Shown here: in pieces, positions 48,722 through 59,300 of the stretch
How positions within the stretch are numbered: the stretch's first letter is position 1
Layout: each line of letters begins with the position of its first letter
Assembly (NCBI RefSeq): GCF_027409185.1
Contig: NC_084474.1
Location: 30,504,382-30,568,381 of the forward strand
Length of the DNA: 64,000 nucleotides
From: Cynocephalus volans
Lineage: Eukaryota > Chordata > Mammalia > Dermoptera > Cynocephalidae
Reading direction: 5' to 3'
The notes under the pieces: model-generated
Told to the model about the DNA's origin: nothing
What the model saw: the letters and a program-made list of their open reading frames with translations, nothing else
Database searches by the model: none
Position numbers and translations under genes: made by a program

Positions 48722-48936
48722 CCGAGGGGGAGAAGAAGACATAACAATTACGATTCCTTGAGGTTGATACGACAAGCAAACAGAAAGGACATTGTTGGGT
48801 GGGAGGGGGGAGAGGGAGGAGGGAGGGAGGTTTTGGTAATGGGCCACAATAATCAACCACATTGTATATCAACAAAATAAAATTAAAAAATAAAATAGTG
48901 AAATAAAATTAAAAAAAAAGAAAAACTGTCCACCTG

Positions 48937-50115
48937 ATACACTCTGCCTTCTCCACTATCATTTCGTTACAGTGATGTTTATTCCTCCCACACTGTTTCT
49001 GATTCCCTGCTTCCCAACATTCCTCTGAAAAGCTCCTTATGCACTTTTTCTGGCCTGGTGAGAGAGGTAAACAATGATGGAGGTTCCCAGCAGGCAGTGC
49101 AGAGGCCCCACCTTGCAGATGTGGTTTCAACTTCTTTAGGGACCATCTGTTCTTTTTTGGTCCCTGGGGATGAAGGCTTGGTTTCATGCAAGGCCCTTTG
49201 GTTCCCAGATGCACCTGGGGGTGGCTGATTCTTGTTCACAAACCACATCCCCTGGCTACTGACCATTTCCTACTCCCTTTCATATCTTTTGTTTTTCTCG
49301 TGTTGGTTATCATTTTGGCTTCAGGTATATTAAGTGAAATCTTCTACCTTCACTGTTCCCTGGCAAGTCCAGCAGATTGTCCTCAGCTTCCTGATCCCTG
49401 CTCTAGATATCAGAATCTCTCCCTTCCTCCCTATTTCTATTTTTTCCATTTCTTCTCATTCAGTCATCCATGATGCTACTGTGTGCTAGGTTTGTGCTAG
49501 GATGTGGGAGTAGAGAGGAATAAAACATGGTCCCCTGGTCTTCAGCAGCTCACTATGAACTGGGGGAGGTGGAGATACAAGGAACTCATAGTGAGTGACT
49601 CTTTCTATATCTTTTCTGTTTTTTTTTTTTTCTCTTTCCAGTGCAATTGCACCAATTTTCTTTGGGTTGAGCATTTTCCTGGAATGGCTTTAGTCAAATT
49701 GTACAGGTTATCAGTAAATGCTAGTCATCATAATTATTGTTTTCATGCCTGTGTCAAAGGCTTTTAAATGCCTCCAACTCATGGAGCCCTTGGTTACCAG
49801 TGAAATGTGTGTGGGAAGCATAACTTTAAGGAAAATTATGAAGTTATTTAAAAATATTTCTGATTTTATTTTAGTTTTTATCATTGTGTTACCATTTTAA
49901 AAAGCTCAAAACCCCTGCAAGAGAGGAAAGATTCCTTTTCCTCACCCATCCTGGTTCTTCAGCCGAGGCTCCTGTAGCAAAAGACAGATTAACAAGAGAA
50001 AAAAGCATACACATTTATTTAATATAAGTTTTATGTGTCATGGAAGCCTTCATAAGAAAATGAAAAGCCACAAAAAACAGGTACACTTGTGTATTTCTGT
50101 GGACAGTCATGCAGA
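48937..50115. other. Unassigned sequence
   Basis: Ordinary intergenic sequence. Short frames are open but unremarkable. Confidence 0.6.
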
Positions 50116-50128
50116 AGTATGATTTAAG

Positions 50129-50308
50129 GGGCCGACCCCATGGCTCACTCGGCTGAGTGCAGTGCTGGGAGCACAGTGGTGCTGGGAGCACTGAGGCTGC
50201 GGGTTCGGATCCTATATAGGGATGGCCGGTGCGCTCACTGGCTGAGCGCGGTGCAGGCGACACCAAGCCAAGGGTTACAATCCCCTTACTGGTCCCCCCT
50301 GCAAAAAA
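50129..50308 (+). repeat. CYN SINE dimer
   Basis: Full dimer: ggggccgaccccatggctcactcgg ... gcgggttcggatcctatatagg, then gatggccggtgcgctcactggctgag ... aagggttacaatccccttactgg. The duplication agtatgatttaa flanks it (50116 and 50309). The first monomer has an internal duplication of gtgctgggagcac. Confidence 0.92.
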
Positions 50309-50998
50309 AGTATGATTTAAGGACAAAAGAATATGATCTAAAGGTAATAAACTAGGAGAAATTTAGTAGGGCCTATTTCTTTACATTTTTCTGTTTGCCT
50401 GTGTTTTTAGAGATAAGCATGTTCTTTTCTCTGGGTATAGGGTGGGAAGCTCTTGAATGAGGGTCTTATAACCTGCTTCAGGGAGAAGGCTGAAGGGAAT
50501 TTGAGAAAGACCTCCCTGCATCTGCTGTTTTCTCAAATGCCAAAGTGTGCCATATTTTGGAGGAGCATGTCCTGAACCCCATCCTCCCATTCCGCCACTG
50601 GATTAATTTGAAGCAGTCCTAGATGTTATTTATATATTTATATGTACCTATATATGTAAGTATGTTTATAAATATCTATAAATATATGCAAATATATATA
50701 TAAACATTCCAGTATGTATCTCTAAAAGGTAAGGACTCTTTAAAAAGTAACCATAACACCATTGACACACCTAAAAATTTAGAAGCAATTCCTTAATATT
50801 ATGAAATATTCTGTCAAATTTCAATGATTTTATCATATGCTTTTATTTTTATAGTTGGGTTGTCGGAATGAGGATCTTTTGATAGGTCCATATGTTGCAA
50901 TTGGTTGGGGTATCACTTAAATCTTTTTTTAATCTACAGGTTTACCCTCATGGTCTTTATTTTTCCTTGCAATTTATTTGTTGAGGAATTTGGGTGTT

Positions 50999-51727
50999 GC
51001 CTCAGGATCTCCTGAGCTGGGGTGGTGGGGGGCCTCAGGCCTTGAGCATGCCCCCCTGAAACCCACAACTAGCCCAGAAGTGACCATTGAGCCACCATAG
51101 GAAGCACGCCGGGCTCTCCCAAGCTGGGGCAGTGGGGGGCCTTGGGCCTTGGCCAGGCCCCCCCCAACACCAGCAGCCAGCCCAGTGGTGACCACTGAGC
51201 TGCTGCAGGAAGTGCCCCAGGCTCTCCCAAGCTGGGGTGGTCAGAGGCTGATGGCCTTGGCTAAACAGCCCCGACACTTGCAGCCAGCCCAGTGATGACT
51301 ACCGAGCTGCCACAGGAAGTGTCCTGGGCTCTCCCAGGCTGGGGTGGTTGGGGGCCTCAGGCCTCAGCCAGGCCTCCTCACACATGCAGCCAAGCCAGCA
51401 ACCACCAGCAAGCCTCAGCAAGAAGGGCCCTGGGTCCCTTAGCTGGAGTGGTGGGGTTGAGGGCTTTTTCCACCCCCCCCCGACATCTGCATTCAGCCAG
51501 CAATGACCAAGCCACTGCTGGAAGACCCCAGTCTTCCCTGTGGGGACAAGGGGGGTGCCACAAGCCTCAATCCCACACCTCCTCCTTCCTCCTTCTTCCT
51601 TCACATTTCCTTCCCCTTTCCCCTCTCCCCTTCCCTCCCAGCTGCCCAACTGCCCAACTGCTCCGCAACAACATCCTAGAACGTAAAATATAATATTAAT
51701 AAAACTACATTTTCTTTAAAAAGAAAA
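50999..51727 (+). mobile_element. GC-rich five-unit VNTR retroposon
   Basis: A 13-bp perfect duplication (gaatttgggtgtt) at 50986-50998 and 51728-51740 brackets the element. From 5' to 3' it has five ~107-bp tandem units (51016-51545), a CT-rich block (51578-51645) and a short unique segment. It ends in an AT-rich 3' end with an aataaaac signal (51697) and an A-rich terminus. The structure and target duplication imply L1-type retrotransposition. No coding potential is expected and I recognise no L1, SINE or LTR sequence in the body. Confidence 0.78.
51016..51545 (+). repeat. 107-bp tandem repeat array (5 units)
   Basis: The anchor gctggggtgg and its variants start at 51016, 51123, 51231, 51338 and 51442, with periods of 107, 108, 107 and 104 bp. 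Units share GGCCTCAGGCCTT-like, CAGCCAGCCCAGTGATGAC-like and GAAGTGCCCCAGGCTCTCCCA-like blocks. The first three units are most alike and the fifth is the most diverged. Confidence 0.85.
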
Positions 51728-52434
51728 GAATTTGGGTGTTTTCTCTGATGGAGTTTATGACAGTCTGGATTTTGCCAATTGTTTCCTTGTCATGTTTAAC
51801 ATGTTCTTCTGTTCTCTGTATTTCATGAAACTGATAGTTAGATCTAAAGATTTAGGCTGAGTTTAGGACAGAAATATCTCCTAGGTGGTAGTGTGTACAC
51901 TTCTACCAGGAGATACAAAATGCTCAGCTCTCTGTCTTCTTGAGATGTGAGCAGTGCTTGATGATTACAGTATTACCTGAACCCACTAGTTCATTAGAGG
52001 TTGCTAAATGGGAATAAATACTCCATTTCTATTATTGCTTCTTATGGTTTAGCCTGAATACTTCTCTGGAAGAGAAATTCATCTCATCAACATTTAGTTA
52101 CCCTGAGGTGCACAAGAAAGGCAGGATAAATGCTGGATTTTTCCCCCTTTATTAACAGCATTAAAGAATTTAGACACTGAAGATTTCAGAGGCCGTAGAC
52201 CTCTTTCCCCATCTAGTTTGCTCTGCTTTCCTTTGGTCCCTCTGAAATCTAGAATTTTTCCTCTCTCTTTCTCTGAAACCCAACTTTGTGGAGATTTGGA
52301 GAAAGAATTGCAGACTCACACTAAAGTACAAATGACTAATAACAGCTTACAGTGTGACTGCTCCAGAGATATTTTCTGTTTAATGTCTACCAACATCTTA
52401 AATTAGAGAAATGAAGCTTCATGGATAATAATAG

Positions 52435-52660
52435 TTACATGCAATTACTATTATGTGCCAGCTGCTGTAGTACATGATTTCCTTATGTTATCTCATACTA
52501 CACCCACAAAAACCCTATGAGTAAGTTGTTCTAGGTTATTCCAGTTTTACAGATGTGGAAAATAAGGCTCAGGTTGTTTCAATAACCTGCCAAATAAAAT
52601 GTGACAGAGGTGAAACTCAAATCTAGGGTTGTCTGGCTTTCTGTTCTGGAGTCCCCTAGT
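52435..52660 (-). repeat. MIR SINE
   Basis: Reversed MIR: actattatgtgccagctgctgtag, ttatctcatactacaccc, cagttttacagatgtggaaaataagg. Confidence 0.75.
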
Positions 52661-54279
52661 AATTACATCTTTTCCTGCCCTTAAAATTTTTTTAAAGTTT
52701 AAATTTAAATTTAAAAAATGGAAACATAATTGATTGTACATATCTGTGGGATACAGCTTTGAATATCAATACCTGTGTGCAATATCTGATGCTCAAATCA
52801 GTATGATTAGTATGTTCAACCTTACAGATTGTAATCATTTTTCGTGGCCATTTACCAATATCTCACTAATCCTCCATCCCCCTTTCCAAACTCTGGTGGC
52901 TTCAGTTTTGTAATTTCAACAAATTATTGTGATTGTTGTATCTTTTTTTAAAAAAAGTTTATTTATATTTTTTAGCTCTCACGAGTGAGGACATATGATT
53001 TTTCTCTTTCTGCGCCTGGCTTATTTCACTTAACCTAATTTTCTCCAAGTTCATCGGTGTTGCTGCGAATGGCAGAATTTCATTCTTCTTTATGATAGAG
53101 TAGTATTCCACTTTGTATATATATCACATTTTCATTATCCAGTCATCTGTCGATGGACATTTAGATTGGTTCCAACTTTTAGCTATTGTAAATAGAGCTG
53201 TGATAAACACAGGAGTGCAGGCATCCCTTCAACATGATGACTTACATTCCTTTGGGTATATACCCAGCAGTAGGATTGCTGGATCATATGTCAGGGCTAT
53301 CTCTAGTTGTTTGAGGAACCTCCATAATGTTTCCCATAATGACTGCACTAATTTACAGTCCTAGCAACAGTGTAGGAGGGGTCCCCTTTCTCTGTATCCT
53401 CACCAGCATTTGTTATTCTCTTTTTGATAATGGCCAGTCTAACTGGTATGAGATGATATTTCAGTGTGGCTTTGATTTGCATTTCCCTGATGCTGAGTGA
53501 TATTGATCATTTTTACATGTGTCTGTTTGCCATTTGTGTATCTTCCTTTGAGAAATGCCTCTTCAGCTCTTTTGACCATTTTTCAATCAGGTTAGTTGTT
53601 TTTTTACTCTTAAGTTGTTTGAGTTCTTTGTATAGATATCAATACCTTGTCAGATACGTAGTTTGCAGATATTTTCTCCCATTGTATAGGTTGTCTTTTC
53701 ACTCTGTTGTTTCTTTTTCTGTGCAGAAGCTTTTTAGTTTGACATAATCCCATTTATTTATTTTCCTTTTGTTGTCTGTGCTCTTGGGGTCTTGTTCATA
53801 AAGTCTTTGCCCAGTCCTACTTCCTGAAGTGTTTCCTCTATGTTTTCTTTTAGTAGTTTTATAGTTTCAGGTCTTATATTTATGTCTTTAATGCATTTTG
53901 AGTTGATTCTGGCATGTGGCAAGAGGTACAGATCTAGTTTCATTCTTCTACATATGGCTGTCCAGTTTTCCTAGAACCATTTATTGAAGAGACAGTCTTT
54001 TCCTCAGTGTATGTTCTTGATGCCTTCATCAAAGATCAGTTGGCTGTAAGCATGTGGGTTGATTTCTAGGTTCTCTTTTCTGTTTCATTTGTCCATGTAC
54101 CTATTTTTTTTGTCAGAACTATACCGTTTTGGTTACCATAGCTTTGTAGTATAATTTGAAGTCAAATAGTGTTATGCCTCTCACTTTATTTTTTTGCTCA
54201 TGATTGCTTTGACTATTTGGGGTTTTTTGTTGTTCCATATGATGGGGATTGCACTGAATCTATAAATTGCTTTGGGTAA

Positions 54280-54378
54280 GATTTTTTTTTATTTTGGTGG
54301 CTGTCTGGTATGGGGATCTGAACCCTTTGACCTTGGTGTTATAACAACATGCTCTAATCAACTGATCTATCTGGCCAA
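54280..54378 (-). repeat. CYN SINE monomer inside L1-C
   Basis: Poly(T), ggtggctgtctggtatggggatctgaaccctttgaccttggtgttataac ... ctgatctatctggccaaac, a reversed tRNA-Ile SINE. Confidence 0.85.
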
Positions 54379-54385
54379 ACTCTCT

Positions 54386-56073
54386 TTCTCTTTTTTTTTT
54401 TTAGTTTTTATTGAATCAAAATTGATTATACGTATTTTTGGGGTTCAACATTGAGATATGTTGATCAAATCAATATTACTAGCATATATATTGTTACAAA
54501 TCATAATTATTCTTTATGCCCCTTGTCCAATCTCTCCCAATTCCCCTCTCCCTCTCCATCCCCCCTCTAATTGCCCTAGGTTTCTTCTCTCCCTCTGAAA
54601 GAATAATGGTTACTCTGTTGATTTGTTGCCTAGATGATCTGTCCAATGCTGAGAGGTGTGATCAGGTCCCTCAGTATTATCATAGACCAGATGCTCCTTC
54701 CATCACTCTAAAATGGGCTTTGTGGAGAGAGACGTCCTCTTCTTTTCTTTATCTCTGCTGTTGACTCTCCTTGTCTCAATGCATTCCAGTGGCTGGTGGA
54801 CCATCTGTCTGGAGGTTGTGGTGTCAAGCTGCTTTTGTGGCAGCCACGGTTATTCTGGTGGCTGTGGTGGGCCACCCACATAGAGGTGATGTTTTTGGCA
54901 TGCTCCTTTGTGCTGGTGGTGTGCTTGGTTATGGTAAGGGGGTCCAATCCCCTTCTCCATGCCTTGAGCCCCTGGGTGGGCCCCAAGGTGCTGGTGTGGT
55001 ATGCCTGGTTGTGGGGGGGATCTGGTCCTCAGCTCCATGCCTCAGGTCACTGGGCAGGCCCTGAGGTGTTGGTGCAGTGTGCCTGCTTGTGGGAGGGGGT
55101 TCTGGTCCACTTCTCCATGACTCAGGACCCCGTGTCGGCGTTGAGGTGCTGGTGGTGTGCCTGGTTGTGGGCAGGGGGTCCGGTCTCTGGCTCCAGACCT
55201 CATGTCCCCTGGCGGGTCCCAAGGCACTGGTGGTGTGGCTGGGTTGGAACTAAATTTTTGTCCTTTGCTTACTTCTAAAATGGGAGAACTTCCTGTGGGA
55301 ACCAGTACTTGAGCTGTGTGGTTGAGCTAAATTGCTGCTTTGCTGCTGTTTCCCTATGGAAGTCTTTTTGTGCAGCTCAGGGTTTAATGGTTGACCTTAT
55401 AGGTACTTCCGGCACTCCAGAGACCCAGTGCACCTGGGCTGTGTAGAAACTCTGATCTAAGCCTGATTTTTTTCATCAAACTGCACCCCATGCAATTCTG
55501 CATTCCCGACCAGTCTCCTCTGAGTGGTCCTATGCTGACTGGGGGCAGATTGGCTGTCCTTGCTGTGTCCCATTGTTCTCCCAGTGGGCCTCTCTCTCCC
55601 ACTGCCTGTGTGCCAAACACTTCCTATGGGATGGGCCCTGTGCTGGTCCCTTGTGATGACTCACTGGGCACAGTCGTTCTCACAGCTGTTCTGGATCCTC
55701 ACTCCTGCTTGGGTCCACGAGAACCCTATTAGTGGTCTTGCTGTCTTGGGGGCCACCAAGGCCCTCTTCTCCCCTGCCACCTCCAAGTAACGCCATCTGA
55801 AGGGTACAACTGCAGCTTCTGCTGGCTCCTGCTACATGCACTCAGCAGCTAGAGGCTTAAAGTGGCTGCAGCCCGAAATACTCAGAGCAGTTTTTTCTTT
55901 CTCTCATTGTGGTTTCTCCCGCCTTCATGAACTCTGTGGGTCTCTCCTCCTCTTCCCCTGAGGTCCAGCAGCCCCAGCTTGGCTGATGTTACATTTTTAT
56001 AGTTGTAAATTGGTTGGTTTGTGGGGGAGAGTGATGCTGGGGACAGTCTATTCTGCCATCTTGACTGGAACCC
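54386..56073 (-). mobile_element. Internally deleted L1 derivative with ~80-bp VNTR
   Basis: Minus-strand order: a 5' end resembling L1 (ttccagtcaagatggcagaa, ending near 56072), a ~800-bp GC-rich leader, an ~80-bp VNTR (55250-54915), a segment matching the L1-A/L1-D 5'UTR (54860-54750; compare 62345-62480), and a short tctggagtgggc-like block (near 54700; compare 61660). It then joins a ~75-bp piece of L1 endonuclease sequence (54690-54615; compare 59955-60025) and a 3'UTR-like tail ending tcaataaaaact plus poly(A) (54386-54420). ORF1 and almost all of ORF2 are missing, so it must depend on L1 proteins supplied in trans. The right edge and target duplication are uncertain. Confidence 0.75.
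54915..55250 (-). repeat. ~78-80 bp VNTR inside the L1 derivative
   Basis: The plus-strand anchor gtgcctggttgtgg and its variants recur at 54921, 55001, 55079, 55157 and 55235, giving periods of 80, 78, 78 and 78 bp. Each unit also contains a CTCCATGCCTCAGG-like and a GGGCCCCAAGG-like block. The array lies in the leader, upstream of the L1 5'UTR-like segment in the element's own orientation. Confidence 0.8.
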
Positions 56074-56399
56074 AGCCTTTTCTTTTTAAACTAAAAACAA
56101 TTTTTTTTCCCCTATGGTTAGTATGGACATTTTCACAATGTTAATTTTTCCAATCTAAGACCACAGAATGTCTTTACATCATTTTGTATCCTCTTTAATT
56201 TCTATCATCAATGATTTGTAGTTCTCATTGTAGGGATCTTTTACTTCCTTGGTGAAGTTTACTCCCAGGTATTTTATTTTTTTGGTGACTTAAATGAGAT
56301 TGCTTTTTCAATTTCTTTTTCTGCTAGTTCATTGTTGGAGTATGAAAATGCTACTGATTTTTGTGGGCTGATTTTTTTTTTTTACAATTAAAATAAAAA

Positions 56400-59300
56400 A
56401 TGTTTATCTTATTTAAAATATTCCATATTTTGGAAGATTTTGTGTGTGTGTGGGGGGGAGTTTTTAAAATAATTTTATTTTATTTGTCATTATGCAATGT
56501 AGTTGATTTTTGTGGCCCTTTACCTATTCCTCCCTTCCCCCTCTCCCCTCCCACCCCCATCAACATCATATCTGTTTTCTTTTCTTAACAAGTTCAAGGA
56601 ATTTTTGTGATTGTTGTGTCTTTTTCTTTTCTTATTTATTTTTATTAGCTCCCACATATAAGTAAAAACATGTGGTATTTCACTTTACCTTCTGTGCCTG
56701 GCTTATTTCACTTAACATAACTTTCTCTAAGTTCATCTGTGTTGCTGCAAATGGTAGTATTATCATTCTTTTTTAACAGCACAGTAGTATTCCATTGTGT
56801 AGATATATCACACTTTCCTTACCCACTTGTCTGATGATGGGCATTTAGGCTGGTTCCAACTCTTGGTTATTGTAAATAGTGCTGCAATAAACATGGGAGT
56901 ACAGGTATCCCTTTGACATGATGATTTCCATTCCTTTTGGTATATACCTAGCAGTTGGATAGCTGGGTCATATGGCAGTTCTGTCTGTAGTTGTTTGAGG
57001 AAACTCCATACCATTTTCTGTAATGGCTGCACCATTTTATAGTCCCACTAACAGTGTAAGAGAGTTCCCTTTTCTCTTCATCCTTGCCAGCAGTTGTTAT
57101 TCTCAGTCTTTTGGATATTAGCCAGCCTAACTGGAGTGAGATGAAATCTAAATATGGTTTTGATTTGCATTTCTCCAATTCTGAGTGATGTTGAGCATTT
57201 TTTCATGTGTGTGTTGGCCATTCATATATCTTCCTTTGAGAAATGCCTATTCAGCTTCTTTGCCCATTTTTTAATTGGGTTACTTGTTTTTTTGCTGTTA
57301 AGCTATTTGAGTTCCTTGTATATTTTTGATATTAACCCTTTGTCAGATGCATATTTTGCAAATATTTTCTCACACTCTGTTGGTTGTCTTTTCACTCTGT
57401 TAATTGTTTTTTTTTTTTTTTTTTTTTGCTGTGTAGAAGTTTTTAGCTTTATAATCCCCTTTGTTTATTTTTCCTTTGATTGCCTATGCTTTTATGGTCA
57501 TATTCATAAAGTCTGCCCAGTCCTATTTCTTGAAGTGTTTCCCCTATGTTTTCATCTATGAATTTTATATTTTCATGATGTGTATGTAATTCTTTAATCC
57601 ATTTTGTGTTGATTTTGGTATATGGTGAGAGGTATGGGTCTGGTTTCATTCTTCTACATATGGATGTCCAATTTTCCCAGCACCATTTACTGAAAAGGCA
57701 ATCTCTTCCCCAGTGTGTGTTCTTGGTTCCTTTGTCAAAGATCAGATGGCTGTAGGTGTATGGGCTGATTTTTGGGTTCTCTATTCTCTTCCTTTGGTCT
57801 GTGTGTCTGTTTTTATGCCAGTACCATGCTGTTTTGGTTACTATAGCTTTGTGTAGTTTAAAGTCAGGTAGTGTATGCCTTTGGCTTTATTTTTTTGCTC
57901 AATATTGCTTTTGTGACTTGGGGTCTCTTGTTTTCCATATGAATGTTAAGGTTGGTTTTTCCATTTCTGTGAAGAATGTCATTGGAATTTTGATGGGGAT
58001 TGTGTTGAATCTGTAGATCACTTTGGATAGTATTCACATTTTCACAATGCTAATTCTTCCAATCCAAGAGCATGGGATATCATTCCATCTTCTTGTGTCC
58101 TCTCTAATTTCTCTCAACAATGATTGTAGTTCTTGTCAAAGATATTTTTCACAACCTTAGTTAACTTTATTCCTAGGTATTTTATTTTATTTTATTTTTG
58201 GTGACTATTGGAAATGGGCTTGCTTTCTTAATTTCTTTTTCTGCTAGTTTGTTGTTGGTGTATAAAAATGCTACTGATTTTTGCATGCTGATTTTGTATT
58301 CTGCAAGCTTACTGAACATTTAAATCAGCTCTAAGGCTTTTTTGGCAGAGTCTTTAGGTTTTTCTGTATATAGGATCATGTCATCTGCAAACAGGGACAG
58401 TTTGACTTCATCTTTCCAATCCAGATGCCCTTTATTTCTTTGTCTTATCTGATTTCTCTGGCTAGTACTTCCAATACTATAGTAAATAGGAGTCATGAGA
58501 ATGGGCATCCTTGCCTTGTTCCTGTTCTTCAGGATGATATTGGCAGTGGGTTTGTTGTACATGGCTTTTATTGTGTTGAGATACTTTCCTTCTATACATA
58601 ATTTGCTGAGAGTCTTTATCATGAAGCGATGTTGAATTTTGTTAAATGATTTTTCTGCATCTATTGAGATAATTCTATGGTTGTTGTCCTTGATTTTGTT
58701 GATGTGGTGTATCACATTTATTGACTTGCATATGTTGAACCATCTTTGCATCCCTGGGATGAATCTCACTTGATTATGGTGTATAATTTTTCTGATGTAT
58801 TGCTGTGTTCTGATTGCTAATATTTTGTTGAGGATTTTTGCATCTATGTTCATCAAAGATATTGGTCTGTAGTTTTCTTTTTTTGTTGTGTCTCTGTTCA
58901 GGTTTGGTATCAGGATGATGCTGGCCTCATAGGGTGAGTTTGGGAGAATGGCCTGTTTCAATTTTTTGAAATAGTTTGAAGAGAATCGGTATTAATTCCT
59001 CTTTAAGGCTTTAGTGGAATTAAGCTGTAATGCCAGCTGAATTTTCAGCTGAAAAGCCTGTCTTTGGCTTTTCTTTGTTGGTAGACTGCTGACTACTGCT
59101 TCAATCTTGTTGCTTGTTATCGGTCTGTTCAGGTTTTCTATTTCTTCCTGCTTCAGTCTTGATAGTTTGTATGTGTCCAGAAATTTATCCATTTCTTCCA
59201 TGCTTTCAAATTTGTTGGCATATAATTGTTTATAATAGTCTCTAACGATTCTTTTTATTTCTGTGGTATTGGTTGTATTTTCTCCTTTTTCTTTTCTGAT

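Larger units (their letters stand above)
50850..52070. repeat. Ancient mammalian repeat hosting the 107-bp VNTR element
   Basis: The flanks atagttgggttgtcggaatgaggatc ... tgcaatttatttgttgaggaa and gacagtctggattttgccaattg ... catgtttaacatgttcttctgttctctgtatttc are two halves of one widespread old repeat. They become contiguous when the element at 50999-51727 is removed. The family name is not certain. Confidence 0.55.
52715..56378 (-). mobile_element. L1-C: 5'-truncated minus L1 split by insertions
   Basis: The 3'UTR (52715-53050) is closely similar to that of L1-A, including a shared gaatatcaatacctgtgtgc block. The ORF2 C-terminus follows to 54279 and resumes at about 56113-56378 (tagtatggacattttcacaatg, then the ggtattttatttttttggtgac region). 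A CYN SINE and an internally deleted L1 derivative sit in the gap. The copy stops within ORF2, as expected for 5' truncation, and L1-D starts directly beyond it. Confidence 0.82.

Noticed and set aside
54796..55278. Open frame of 160 codons, Trp/Val/Gly-rich
   Set aside because: A reading of the 80-bp VNTR of the L1 derivative. No independent evidence of coding.
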